DNA of 42,743 nt from Bacillota bacterium (GCA_023417475.1 JAEZFP010000016.1:1-42743), one strand, 5' to 3'; positions 1-7,983 are shown, counted from the first letter of the stretch. Program-made: numbers and translations. Notes: generated by a model not told the origin, from the sequence alone.

Positions 1-45
1 CCTCCTTTGCTTTTGATGCGGTTGGCGAACCACATTCATTTTAGC

Positions 46-64
46 AAGGGAGGTTTCCCTTTTC
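46..64 (+). terminator. Possible intrinsic terminator hairpin
   Basis: A perfect 6-bp inverted repeat (AAGGGA, loop GGTT, TCCCTT) runs straight into a short T-rich tract. It would end transcripts entering from a gene left of the window. No coding region is seen in bases 1-120. Confidence 0.4.
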
Positions 65-88
65 TACTCATAGGCATAGCCTTTTTTG

Positions 89-117
89 AACCCCCGGCTT
101 AGCCGGGGGTTTTCGTT
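89..117 (+). terminator. Intrinsic terminator
   Basis: A strong GC hairpin (ACCCCCGGC, TTA, GCCGGGGGT) is followed by TTTCGTTT. It most likely ends a plus-strand transcript from outside the window. Confidence 0.65.
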
Positions 118-123
118 TACACA

Positions 124-156
124 ACAAAAAACGACGAGGATAGAACCTCGTCGTTT
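124..156 (-). terminator. Terminator of the tRNA-Arg transcript
   Basis: On the minus strand an 11-bp stem (AAACGACGAGG with CCTCGTCGTTT) is followed by a T-rich tract. It lies about 15 bases after the 3' end of tRNA-Arg and ends that transcript. Confidence 0.75.
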
Positions 157-170
157 CGCTATTTTGTTTA

Positions 171-245
171 TGGTGCGCCCGACAGGAATCGAACCTGTGC
201 ACCTGGCTCCGGAGGCCAGTGCTCTATCCCCTGAGCTACGGGCGC
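171..245 (-). tRNA. tRNA-Arg (anticodon CCG)
   Basis: Read on the minus strand this folds as a complete cloverleaf: acceptor GCGCCCG/CGGGCGC, D arm GCTC/GAGC, anticodon stem CTGGC/GCCAG around loop CTCCGGA, and T arm ACAGG/CCTGT with TTCGATT. The anticodon is CCG, which reads the Arg codon CGG. The 3' CCA is encoded in the DNA. A terminator follows directly. The tRNA appears to be a single-gene unit. Confidence 0.95.
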
Positions 246-455
246 GTCATGACAGTAAAGCTATTGTACAATATCTTGGCGTAAAAGACAAGCTGTTTTA
301 TTATCCATTTTTGGAATTTTCCGCACGTTTAAAAAAATGACCGTTGATTAAAGAAATATGACACCAATAATTCGCACGCCGTCATCGTTCCTTGTTCAGC
401 TGCCAATCCGACCACGGCTGTGCAAAATGCATCCCAACCAAAAATCATCGGGCAT

Positions 456-487
456 TTGACACCGTTTAGGCCTTCCGCCAGTATACT
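456..487 (+). promoter_or_regulatory. Possible promoter of the LysM gene
   Basis: TTGACA at 456-461 and TATACT at 482-487 lie upstream of the LysM gene, but the 20-bp gap is too long for a standard sigma-A promoter. The stretch TATACTGTA also matches most of the sigma-K -10 consensus (CATAnnnTA), which would suit a spore-coat-type protein. Both readings are tentative. Confidence 0.25.
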
Positions 488-528
488 GTAGTACCAAATC
501 TATGCTTCAAAAAAGAGGTGACCAGACA

Positions 529-2682
529 ATGGCACGACAATGCCCTCCGGGAACGGTTGCTTATACGATTAAAACCGGCGATACGTTATATAAGCTCGCT
601 CAAACCTATAAAACAACCGTGCCCGCCATTACAGCCGCCAATCCCAACCTAAACCCAAACGCCCTGCGCGTGGGTCAGATTATCTGCATTCCGAGTCCGT
701 CCGGTTCCACAAGTTGCCCAGGCGGTAGTTCGTATACAATTAAATCCGGTGATACTTTTGTCAAAATTGCTGCTGCCAATAACATTAGCGTGGATCAGCT
801 CCGCAAAGCCAACCCGGGCGTCGACCCCAACCGGCTTCAGATTGGTCAAACCATTTGTGTTCCGAAAGGAGAACGCCCAACACCGGGACCTTCGCCAACA
901 CCGGGACCCGGCGCTTGTCCCACCGGCACTACGCCCTATATGGTGAAAGCCGGTGATAACTTTTATGCTTTGGCGCAACGTTTTAATACGACGGTCGATG
1001 CGATAACCAAAGCCAACCCCGGTGTCAATCCCAACGCATTGCGGATTGGCGAACGAATCTGCATTCCCGGTTCAAGCGCTCCGCCCCCCGGCCCAAAAGT
1101 TTGCCCGTCCGGGACTTTTACCTATACCGTCAAAGCCGGGGACACGGTTTATGCTTTAGCAAATCGTTACAATACAACGGTCGACGCGATTGGCAGATCC
1201 AACCCGGGTGTCAATCTTAACATTATCCAGATCGGCCAATCCATTTGTATTCCGGGGGCAGGAACTCCGCGACCGCAGCCGCAGCCCCAACCGCCATCGC
1301 AACCCGGCGTATGTCCGACCGGATATTTTTCCCATACGATTCAATCTGGCGACACCCTAGCGGCGTTGGCGCGGCAATATCGCACCACGGTCGAGGCGAT
1401 CATGACCGCCAATCCCGGTCTCAACCCCAATGATCTCCAAGTGGCGCGAATTATTTGTATTCCAGGTCGAAGCGAAACCCTGGAGTTAACCGATCAAACC
1501 GAAGCGGTGGAAACCGATGCGGCAACAGCTTTTACCCAAGGGAATCCGGCCGACCCGGTTGAGGAAGCAACCTGCCCAACCGGCACCTTCACTTATGTGG
1601 TGATCTCCGGCGATACTTTATACGTCTTAGCGCAACGTTACAAGACAACTGTTGAAGCGATCTCTCGTGCGAATCCGGGCATTAACCCCAACGCGTTACA
1701 AATCGGGCAACGGATCTGCATTCCGGGAACTGCCCCGCAGCCACCTCAACCTGGCGCTTGTCCCAGCGGAACCTTCGCTTACTCGGTTAAAGCCGGCGAT
1801 ACTCTTTATGCACTCGCAGCCCGCAATAATACGACGGTTGACGCCATCGTCAGAGCGAATCCGGGCATCAACCCCAACGCGTTACAGATCGGGCAACGAA
1901 TCTGCATTCCGGGAACTGCCCCGCAACCACCTCAACCAGGCGTTTGCCCCAGCGGCACTTCCGTTTATGCAATCAAATCCGGAGATACGCTCTTTGGGTT
2001 GGCGCAGCGCTACAACACGTCTGTCGATGCAATACTCCGCGCCAATCCCGGACTTGATCCCAACCGCCTTTACATCGGACAACAAATTTGTATTCCGGGG
2101 CAACCTCCGGCACAGCAATGTCCTGATGGGGCGACCGCCTATACCATCAAAACGGGGGACACTCTGTTTGCAATAGCGGAACGCTATAATACAACCGTTG
2201 ACGCTATTTTACAAATCAACCCCGGAGTTGATCCAAGCCGTTTGCAAATTGGTCAACTGATCTGCATTCCCAGTCAAAAGCTGATTTATGCGAATCGCCA
2301 ATATCAAGTGGTATTCTTATATCCGAATAACTGGCAGAGAGTCACCAATGAACGTTACGAAGGGCCCAATGGCTTCTTCCAGGTTTCCGCAGCCGGAACC
2401 GGAACCGCTACCCGCGATGAAGTTTGCCGCAACGAGGCTTTTCAAGCGTTAAGACCTTACGGAAGTAACCCCGGTATTTCCCGAACTACCGTTGATGGTC
2501 AAGAAGCTTGTTATATCGAACCCGCTTCGGATCAACCCGCCGCGATGAGGCAACAAGCAGCCTTCATCGTCCGATATCCCAAACCGGTGACGATCAACGG
2601 GCAAAACTATAACTTCTTCGTGTTATGGGCCGATAAAGCTCACATCCGCGATCTCGCGGCAACATTGGAGTTTTTACCCTGA
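529..2682 (+). CDS. Nine-repeat LysM protein, probable spore-coat or cell-wall-binding protein
   Basis: The 717-residue protein contains nine LysM modules (each with a GDT/GDN core, then NPG/NPN and an IGQ-type ending) joined by Pro-rich linkers, and a C-terminal domain of about 130 residues. LysM modules bind N-acetylglucosamine polymers such as peptidoglycan. Each module starts with a CPxG motif and ends with ICIP, so each could be closed by one disulfide. The start at 529 was chosen because GAGGTG sits 11 bases upstream; the in-frame ATG at 502 would put that RBS inside the gene. No signal peptide or membrane segment is visible, which fits a protein assembled on the forespore from the mother cell, as with SafA-type coat proteins; that role is inferred. 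The C-terminal domain (pattern YQVVFLYPNNW) resembles PsbP/DcrB-type folds only loosely. The linker between modules 5 and 6 is acidic and unlike the others. Confidence 0.85.
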   Translation: MARQCPPGTVAYTIKTGDTLYKLAQTYKTTVPAITAANPNLNPNALRVGQIICIPSPSGSTSCPGGSSYTIKSGDTFVKIAAANNISVDQLRKANPGVDPNRLQIGQTICVPKGERPTPGPSPTPGPGACPTGTTPYMVKAGDNFYALAQRFNTTVDAITKANPGVNPNALRIGERICIPGSSAPPPGPKVCPSGTFTYTVKAGDTVYALANRYNTTVDAIGRSNPGVNLNIIQIGQSICIPGAGTPRPQPQPQPPSQPGVCPTGYFSHTIQSGDTLAALARQYRTTVEAIMTANPGLNPNDLQVARIICIPGRSETLELTDQTEAVETDAATAFTQGNPADPVEEATCPTGTFTYVVISGDTLYVLAQRYKTTVEAISRANPGINPNALQIGQRICIPGTAPQPPQPGACPSGTFAYSVKAGDTLYALAARNNTTVDAIVRANPGINPNALQIGQRICIPGTAPQPPQPGVCPSGTSVYAIKSGDTLFGLAQRYNTSVDAILRANPGLDPNRLYIGQQICIPGQPPAQQCPDGATAYTIKTGDTLFAIAERYNTTVDAILQINPGVDPSRLQIGQLICIPSQKLIYANRQYQVVFLYPNNWQRVTNERYEGPNGFFQVSAAGTGTATRDEVCRNEAFQALRPYGSNPGISRTTVDGQEACYIEPASDQPAAMRQQAAFIVRYPKPVTINGQNYNFFVLWADKAHIRDLAATLEFLP

Positions 2683-2719
2683 CGACGATCCGAAATACGA
2701 GCAATACTACAAAATATTA

Positions 2720-2749
2720 GGGGTACTGCAACGCAGTACCCCTTTTTTT
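2720..2749 (+). terminator. Terminator of the LysM gene
   Basis: A 10-bp stem (GGGGTACTGC, loop AAC, GCAGTACCCC) is followed by seven T residues, 38 bases after the LysM stop codon. Confidence 0.9.
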
Positions 2750-2755
2750 GAGATT

Positions 2756-3127
2756 TCAAACCGATTGAACCCGGTCCAGATTTGCCTGTACGTAGCCGCG
2801 GATCTTCAATTTGTCCTCCTGATCAAGCCTCCAAAACCGGAATCGTAACAAATGTTCACTGAACTTTTCTTCCACGTAACCCATACCGACCATTTCAACC
2901 AACGCGGCGATCTTCCCGGTTCCGGGCAGGATAAAGTCACAAGCAAAAATTCCCCCGTCTAGCTGTCGCAAGGTCGAAAGTTTCTGAATCTTTAATCCGC
3001 CTTCACTAATATCGCGCAAAAAACCGGTGACCGTTTCACCATTTGACGCTTGAGTCAGTGATACTAGCAATGATTGAACCTTGACGCGCTTAAACTGACG
3101 CAACTCTCTTTCCTTATTTGCATCCAC
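2756..3127 (-). CDS. PilZ domain protein (c-di-GMP receptor)
   Basis: The 123-residue single-domain protein matches PilZ. It has the RxxxR motif (R10-R14) and the DxSxxG motif (D39, S41, G44) that together clamp a cyclic-di-GMP dimer. It has no signal peptide or membrane helix, so it should act in the cytoplasm as a second-messenger adaptor; the output (motility, envelope or polysaccharide) cannot be told from sequence. Translation starts at a GTG preceded by GGGGGAG. The gene ends back-to-back against the LysM terminator and is probably transcribed alone or after yjbQ. Confidence 0.85.
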   Translation of the reverse strand: MDANKERELRQFKRVKVQSLLVSLTQASNGETVTGFLRDISEGGLKIQKLSTLRQLDGGIFACDFILPGTGKIAALVEMVGMGYVEEKFSEHLLRFRFWRLDQEDKLKIRGYVQANLDRVQSV

Positions 3128-3197
3128 AGTTTGCTCCCCCTATCCCCTTGTATTTTTTATCGCTCGATCATTCGGTCTATCCGATATTTGGAGCAAC

Positions 3198-3614
3198 TTA
3201 AAAAACACCAATCCGCACTCGGCGGTTACGCGGTCCGTCAAACTCACAAAAATAAATCCCTTGCCAAGTCCCTAAACCCAACCGTCCCGCAACCACCGGC
3301 ACAACACAGGAAAAACCCATCAGTGACGCCTTGAGATGCGCGTCGGAGTTTCCTTCCCGATGCCGATAAGCGCCGTGTTCCGGAACCAAACGTTCCAATG
3401 AACCAAGTAGATCCCGCACCACATCGGGATCGGCATTTTCATTGATCGTCACTCCCGCTGTGGTATGGGGTACAAAAATATAACAAAGGCCATTGGCGAC
3501 TCCGCTACTCACAACTTCCGCTGCGACCTTCGCGGTAATATCAACCCACTGCGAACGTTCCCGCGTTGCAATATTGATCTCAGTCCAGATATGAACCCCC
3601 TCCTTAATATGCAA
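3198..3614 (-). CDS. YjbQ family protein (UPF0047)
   Basis: The roughly 130-residue protein matches the YjbQ/UPF0047 family throughout: VPHTTAGVTINENADPDV in the middle, then the conserved stretch with H-R-E-G-N-S-D-A-H-L-K and the C-terminal GTWQGIYFCEFDGP block. Family members have weak thiamine-phosphate synthase activity in vitro; the in vivo role is unsettled. The start is uncertain. The TTG at 3614 has no RBS before it, while a strong AAGGAGG lies inside the reading frame (about 3599-3606) and no ATG, GTG or TTG follows it at normal spacing. An ATC codon sits about 8 bases after that RBS, so the true N-terminus may be about 8 residues shorter. Confidence 0.85.
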   Translation of the reverse strand: MHIKEGVHIWTEINIATRERSQWVDITAKVAAEVVSSGVANGLCYIFVPHTTAGVTINENADPDVVRDLLGSLERLVPEHGAYRHREGNSDAHLKASLMGFSCVVPVVAGRLGLGTWQGIYFCEFDGPRNRRVRIGVF

Positions 3615-3680
3615 ATCATGCGAAGATGCCTGCTCAGGCTGAAAACTTGACTCTGTTGGAACATCGACTTTGTTCGACTA

Positions 3681-3712
3681 AAAAACCCTCCAACACCATG
3701 GAGGGTTTTTTA
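3681..3712 (-). terminator. Terminator of the zinc-ribbon gene
   Basis: An AAAAACCCTCC / GGAGGGTTTTT inverted repeat with an 8-base loop lies 33 bases past the zinc-ribbon stop codon. It has A and T tracts on both sides and could work in either direction. Confidence 0.85.
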
Positions 3713-3744
3713 CTCATCGAAACCTGTTTAACCTATTCGGACAT

Positions 3745-4029
3745 TTATTTTGACTTCTGGAAGCAATCCCGGCAGTATACCGGCCGGTCTTCCCGAGGTT
3801 GAAACGGAACTTCCGTTGTAACGCCGCAATTGGCGCAAACAACCTGATGCATTTGGCGATGAGTAGAGGAACCATCCCGATTTTGTTGTTTACGGGCTGA
3901 CCGACAGGTCGCGCAACGCCGGGGTTCATTGGTAAAACCTTTATTGGCGTAAAATTCCTGTTCACCCGCTGTAAAAACAAACTCTGAGCCGCATTCACCG
4001 CAAATTAGTTTTTTGTCTTGGTAACTCAA
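3745..4029 (-). CDS. Small zinc-ribbon protein
   Basis: The 94-residue protein carries four CxxC pairs (CGEC, CATC, CANC, CRDC), enough for two zinc sites. The N-terminal half, with FVFTAGEQEFYANKGF, is typical of the Firmicutes 'zinc-ribbon domain containing' proteins of unknown function. TTG at 4029 was chosen because family members begin with M-S-[FY]-Q-D and a GAGG lies about 9 bases upstream. The GTG at 4044 would overlap that RBS. A good sigma-A promoter lies just upstream (4078-4106) and a terminator follows, so this is a single-gene unit. A nucleic-acid-binding role is possible but not shown. Confidence 0.8.
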   Translation of the reverse strand: MSYQDKKLICGECGSEFVFTAGEQEFYANKGFTNEPRRCATCRSARKQQNRDGSSTHRQMHQVVCANCGVTTEVPFQPREDRPVYCRDCFQKSK

Positions 4030-4077
4030 CAAACATCGCCTCACTTGTTAATGGAAAATTAAACCACTTCCATCCTC

Positions 4078-4106
4078 ATTATAACATCCACGCAACAAGT
4101 TGACAA
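4078..4106 (-). promoter_or_regulatory. Sigma-A promoter of the zinc-ribbon gene
   Basis: On the minus strand TTGTCA (4101-4106) and TATAAT (4078-4083) are separated by exactly 17 bp, about 50 bases upstream of the zinc-ribbon start codon. Confidence 0.65.
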
Positions 4107-4178
4107 TCAAGAGTATTGTAAATTTCATTAACCATCTCTGTGTGACAAGCCGAGTTCCGAATTTACAAAACATTCTTA

Positions 4179-5204
4179 TTAATTAATCCTACTTAAGGTT
4201 TTCCCCTCATAGGCGACCAATTGGCTAACTTTTTTCATTAATTGATCGAAATCGGGCAAATTCAATGATTGTTCTCCATCGCTCCACGCTTTGGCCGGGT
4301 CGGGATGGACCTCAATGAGCAACCCGTCGGCCCCGGCCATTATGGCCGCTTTAGCCATCGGTTCAATTAACTTGCGTTTCCCCGTTCCATGGCTTGGATC
4401 GACAACCACCGGCAAATGGCTTAAGCTTTTAATCAAAGGCACCGCGCTTAAATCAAGCGTATTCCGGGTAGCGGTCTCAAACGTACGGATACCGCGCTCA
4501 CAAAGGATCACGTTATGATTGCCCTCGGCCATAATATACTCCGCAGCCATTAACCATTCTTCAATCGTCGCCGAAAGACCCCGTTTTAACAAAACCGGTT
4601 TAGAGCAACGGCCCACTGCCCGCAGCAGTCCGAAATTTTGCATGTTTCGGGCGCCGATTTGAATAATATCGGTATATTCTTCAACAATCTCAAGCTCGGT
4701 AAGGTTCATCAACTCGGTTATCACCGGTAGTCCGGTCGCGACACGGGCGTTCGCTAAAATTTTGAGGCCTTCCCCCTCAAGTCCTTGGAAACTATAAGGT
4801 GAAGTTCGTGGTTTAAACGCGCCACCCCGTAAGCCGGCCGCCCCCGAAGCTTTAATCGCCGCGGCGGTTTGCATCACCTGTTCGTCGCCTTCGACCGCGC
4901 ACGGTCCGGCGATGACGCCAAAGTATCCGCCGCCAATTTTCAGCCCACCGACTTCAATGATGGTCCCTTCCGGTTTGATTTCCTTTGAAACTAATTTGTA
5001 GGGGCTTAAAATCGGGATGACTTTCTCGACACCGGGAATACTCTCAAGGAAATGAAAGTCGACGCGGCGTTTGTCACCTACGGCGCCGATGACTTTCTTC
5101 TCAACGCCTTGAATGACATGAATCTGAAAGCCCCATTCCTCCAAACGTTGATTGAGGTTTTCCCATTGGGCGTCGGTGATGGACTGACTGGTTACAATAA
5201 TCAT
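4179..5204 (-). CDS. aroF: 3-deoxy-7-phosphoheptulonate synthase (DAHP synthase)
   Basis: This enzyme condenses phosphoenolpyruvate and erythrose 4-phosphate, the first step of the shikimate pathway to aromatic amino acids. The 341-residue protein is the type I-beta form. Residues 1-70 form a ferredoxin-like regulatory domain, and the barrel contains AGPCAVE, the RGGAFKPRTSPYSFQG loop, QIGARNMQN, LLKRG and DPSHGTGKR, which bind substrates and metal. The N-terminal domain in this class usually mediates feedback inhibition by Tyr or Phe. GGAGG precedes the ATG. The gene stands alone behind a T-box leader (5222-5526), so it should be transcribed when the cognate aminoacyl-tRNA runs short. No other aro gene is in the window. 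Confidence 0.96.
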   Translation of the reverse strand: MIIVTSQSITDAQWENLNQRLEEWGFQIHVIQGVEKKVIGAVGDKRRVDFHFLESIPGVEKVIPILSPYKLVSKEIKPEGTIIEVGGLKIGGGYFGVIAGPCAVEGDEQVMQTAAAIKASGAAGLRGGAFKPRTSPYSFQGLEGEGLKILANARVATGLPVITELMNLTELEIVEEYTDIIQIGARNMQNFGLLRAVGRCSKPVLLKRGLSATIEEWLMAAEYIMAEGNHNVILCERGIRTFETATRNTLDLSAVPLIKSLSHLPVVVDPSHGTGKRKLIEPMAKAAIMAGADGLLIEVHPDPAKAWSDGEQSLNLPDFDQLMKKVSQLVAYEGKTLSRIN

Positions 5205-5221
5205 AATCTTTTCCTCCGCAA

Positions 5222-5526
5222 AATAAAATTAGCCCACGCTCATCCCAAACCTTGGGACGAAACGTGGGCCGATTCCGCGGTACCACCCAATTTAGTCAAA
5301 AACTTGACTCGCTTTTTCGGATACGGAAAAATAAAACCTTTTCGATATCCTATCCCAAATAACGGCGGGCAACCGAGCCTACCTACCAGCAATAAAAACT
5401 GTCTCCAGTTTCATCGCTTTTTCAGTGGCCTACTCCCAAGGGAACTTCGCCTGGTTCACTCCTAAAAGGGCTTGCAGCCGGTGGCCCTTTCTCTCTTCAG
5501 GAAATCCGCAGATTACTTTCCTTGAT
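5222..5526 (-). promoter_or_regulatory. T-box riboswitch controlling aroF, probable Phe (UUC) specifier
   Basis: The minus strand contains the hallmark T-box sequence TGGGTGGTACCGCGG (5275-5289), followed by a terminator hairpin GCCCACG...CGTGGGC (5232-5269) with a T-rich tail and then the aroF RBS. Upstream lie stem I elements: AAAGTA near 5520, AGAGA, and the distal loop GGCTGCAAGCCC. Aligned by eye to the glyQS leader, the specifier pattern CGAA-n-codon gives TTC at 5442-5444, flanked by CAAGG/CCTTG pairing. Uncharged tRNA-Phe would then stabilise the antiterminator. The riboswitch call is secure; the specifier is a hand alignment. Confidence 0.9.
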
Positions 5527-5647
5527 CATTGTATTTATTACGTATTATGTATTTCATTATATGCGATAATCCAAAAATGATCAATAATTTTTCCATTTTC
5601 CACTATATTTTAATGATTCGTTTACAAACACGAAAGCCATCCGCGAT

Positions 5648-6310
5648 TCACCGGGCCTGAATCCTGGCCAACAATTCCAAGGGATTGACGCGGGTGGCGT
5701 TTTCGATTTCCACACCGGTTAATCCTGCGCCTTGCGCAACAGTGCGCGCCCAAGTTTCTGTCAATAGATTCTCCGGACTATGACTGTCCGAATTAACGAC
5801 GAATTTGACACCCGCGCTGCGCCCCACTTGAACAACATGACCATTGCCGACGTTGTGACCGCTACGGGGAGTAATCTCAATGAAAACTCCGTTTTGCGCA
5901 GCTAAGATTGCGGCTTCCTCCGAAAGTAATCCCGGATGAGCCAAAATATCGACATCCTTACACGAAACAGCGGCCAGATTGGTGCCCGGTTCAACCGGTT
6001 CAACCAACGTCTCGCCATGGACAACTATCAGTTTAGCGCCTAAACGCCGTGCTTCCGCAGCCAACTCAGGGATGCTTCCCGCCGGGATATGCGTGAGTTC
6101 CACTCCGGGAATCACCTCAATCGGCCAATATTGCTTGGCCAAATTGCATTCTTTAGTTAACTCTGCGATGATCCGCTCCATGTTGGAAGGCGCCGCATGA
6201 TCCGTAATCCCAATTGCCTGATAACCCTTGACCGCGGCCCTGCGGATCAACTCCATCGGCAAAAGCTCACCATCGCTTAAAAAAGAATGGGTATGAAAAT
6301 CATACACCAT
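5648..6310 (-). CDS. PHP domain phosphoesterase (histidinol-phosphatase-like)
   Basis: The 220-residue protein is a PHP-family metal-dependent phosphoesterase. Metal ligands are visible in DFHTHS (residues 4-9), ITDHA, the GVELTH motif, the VHGE and LAHPG motifs and NSDSHSP near the end. The family includes HisK-type histidinol phosphatases and YcdX-type enzymes. With no his genes nearby the substrate cannot be assigned. The ATG at 6310 follows AGGAGGT at good spacing; the GTG two codons earlier touches the RBS and is rejected. It lies 42 bases after a HAD phosphatase gene on the same strand, so the two may be co-transcribed. Confidence 0.88.
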   Translation of the reverse strand: MVYDFHTHSFLSDGELLPMELIRRAAVKGYQAIGITDHAAPSNMERIIAELTKECNLAKQYWPIEVIPGVELTHIPAGSIPELAAEARRLGAKLIVVHGETLVEPVEPGTNLAAVSCKDVDILAHPGLLSEEAAILAAQNGVFIEITPRSGHNVGNGHVVQVGRSAGVKFVVNSDSHSPENLLTETWARTVAQGAGLTGVEIENATRVNPLELLARIQAR

Positions 6311-6352
6311 TGCCACACCTCCTGACCGTATAAATTACATTATTATGACCCG

Positions 6353-7225
6353 TTACGAACTCCTAACAGCCACACCGTTGCCATGTTGCAACGGTTGCCT
6401 CCCAGTGATTTGACCCGTTAGAAATTGCGCTATGCCATTAAACAGCGGCCCCGGTATGACCAAATCGGACAGTGAACGCACCTGTTCCGGCGCTTCCGCC
6501 ATAGCAACACCCAATCCGGCGAAGTTCAACATATCCAAATCATTGTGGCCGTCACCAAATGCAATAATCTGTTTCATGGATAGCTGCATCCGGCCCGCCA
6601 ACCATTGCAAAGCTTGTCCTTTGGAAGCCTTGGGGTCAAACGCTTCAAGGAACCAATCATGCGCCTCGCGGTCCGGAGGCCACAGAATTAAGTGGGGTTG
6701 CGGTTTGATTGTTTGAAGAATCCGATCCGCAAGCGCCTTTACATCTTTTTCGTCCCCAATGAACATATGTTTAACCATCGTACCAGGCAACTCGCCAAGC
6801 GTGGCGAGGGAACATTGTTCGCCGCTGCTCTGACTCAACCATTTCCCGCCGGGCGTTTGCACCGTCGCGCTAAAATAAGCGCCGCTTTCATCCAGGCAAA
6901 AATGGTCAACCATCCCCACGCCGCCTAACGCCTGCAACTGGATTGCCAGTTCCGGCCGGAGCGGCGTCATTTTCATGACGGTTTCCGTGACCGGATCCAT
7001 GATAATCGCACCGGCCTGGACGATCACCGGGATAGTGACCCCCAACTCGCGGGCGATTTGACGGGTTTTCTTCCAACTGCGTCCGGTCGCGATTGTGAAT
7101 TGCCCTCCCGCTTGGCGCAACTGAGTGACTGCGTCCTTTAGCGCCGGAGTCAGGTAATCGGTTCCATATTCCACTAACGTTCCGTCAAGGTCCGTAATGA
7201 CCAACCGATAGTTTGCTAAGTCCAT
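6353..7225 (-). CDS. Cof-type HAD-superfamily hydrolase
   Basis: The 290-residue protein is a haloacid-dehalogenase-superfamily phosphatase of the Cof/YidA class with a type IIB cap. Motif I is DLDGT (nucleophile D12, acid D14), motif II the ATGRS segment, motif III Lys in FDPKASKG, and motif IV GDGHNDLDML. Such enzymes remove phosphate from sugar phosphates, nucleotides or flavins; the substrate is unknown here. AAAGGAG precedes the ATG. The last 25 residues, after LTGQ, are a non-conserved tail. It probably shares a transcript with the downstream PHP gene. Confidence 0.9.
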   Translation of the reverse strand: MDLANYRLVITDLDGTLVEYGTDYLTPALKDAVTQLRQAGGQFTIATGRSWKKTRQIARELGVTIPVIVQAGAIIMDPVTETVMKMTPLRPELAIQLQALGGVGMVDHFCLDESGAYFSATVQTPGGKWLSQSSGEQCSLATLGELPGTMVKHMFIGDEKDVKALADRILQTIKPQPHLILWPPDREAHDWFLEAFDPKASKGQALQWLAGRMQLSMKQIIAFGDGHNDLDMLNFAGLGVAMAEAPEQVRSLSDLVIPGPLFNGIAQFLTGQITGRQPLQHGNGVAVRSS

Positions 7226-7311
7226 GTTAACTCCTTTAGGCTAATTTAGCACAGTTTCCGGGACACGTCAATTCGATCGGCTTTGGTTGTCAGGCAATTG
7301 AACCATTTTTA

Positions 7312-7345
7312 ACAAACAATAAAGTCAACCGATTTGGTTGACCCT
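7312..7345 (-). terminator. Terminator after the PRC-barrel gene
   Basis: A GTCAACC / GGTTGAC stem with a 5-base loop is followed on the minus strand by TTTATTGTTTGTT, seven bases past the stop codon. The T tract is interrupted, so efficiency may be moderate. Confidence 0.6.
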
Positions 7346-7351
7346 AAAAAA

Positions 7352-7627
7352 CTATCCTAAACTGACAATGGGTGCTTTCTCGTCGACATAATTGGGTGTC
7401 TCCACCAGAATAACATCCACCCCGATCTTGCGAATGCGCTCCCACGGGATGACGAAATCTTCGCTTTTGCCAAAAACCCATAAAAACTTTCCGGGACCGG
7501 GAACGACAATTGCGACGATCTTACCGGTCTCCGCATCAATCTCCAGGTCGCTTGCCAATCCCAAACGCTTGCCATCCAGGATATTTACGACCTCTCGCTC
7601 ACTTAACTCAGAGGTTTTGGTTAACAA
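7352..7627 (-). CDS. YlmC/YmxH family PRC-barrel protein
   Basis: The 91-residue protein is one PRC-barrel domain of the YlmC/YmxH family, found almost only in endospore-forming Firmicutes. The SELSEREVVNILDGKRLG start, the 'DLEIDAETGKIVAIVVPG' region and the 'IPWERIRKIGVDVILV' block are diagnostic. The molecular function is unknown; sporulation-linked expression is reported for the family. The TTG start at 7627 is uncertain: AAGGGG lies about 12 bases upstream and a weaker AAGG lies very close. Its presence supports a spore-forming host. Confidence 0.88.
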   Translation of the reverse strand: MLTKTSELSEREVVNILDGKRLGLASDLEIDAETGKIVAIVVPGPGKFLWVFGKSEDFVIPWERIRKIGVDVILVETPNYVDEKAPIVSLG

Positions 7628-7680
7628 CCCTTACTCGCCCCTTTCACCTTATTCATATGCAAAAGGCAGCGTTTTTGGAA

Positions 7681-7983
7681 CTATTTCATCACCGCGCCGC
7701 TGGAAAAAGCCTCATATAATGTATAAAAACCGATTCCCACAAATAACAATGCCGCGCCAATCTTTAAAAAATGCGGCGGGATATATTTCGCCACTAAACC
7801 ACCGAACGCGACGCCGATCAAGGTCACTAACGCCAACGCCATACTCGCTCCCAAAAACACCGACAAAGGACTACGCGATTCGGTTACCAAGGAGAAAACA
7901 GCCAATTGGGTTTTATCTCCCATTTCCGCAATGAACAACGTCGAAAATGTGAGTAAAAAGACCTGCCAATCAATGGTCACCAT
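7681..7983 (-). CDS. TMEM165/GDT1 family cation transporter, single-repeat form
   Basis: The 100-residue, three-helix membrane protein belongs to the UPF0016/TMEM165/GDT1 family, whose characterised members move Mn2+ or Ca2+ out of the cytosol. The signature E-x-G-D-[KR]-[TS] is present as EMGDKT at residues 20-25. Most members have two such repeats in about 200 residues. This one has a single repeat, so it should work as a dimer or higher oligomer; no second copy is adjacent. CGGAGGT precedes the ATG at good spacing. The leader upstream (7984-8240) is long for such a small gene and may be regulatory. Confidence 0.85.
   Translation of the reverse strand: MVTIDWQVFLLTFSTLFIAEMGDKTQLAVFSLVTESRSPLSVFLGASMALALVTLIGVAFGGLVAKYIPPHFLKIGAALLFVGIGFYTLYEAFSSGAVMK

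Noticed and set aside
1671..1960. Repeated DNA inside the LysM gene considered as a mobile or CRISPR-type repeat
   Set aside because: Repeats keep the reading frame and encode the LysM module ends; spacers are coding.
5052..5465. 137-codon plus-strand frame over aroF and its leader
   Set aside because: It is the complement of a T-box riboswitch and the aroF 5' end.
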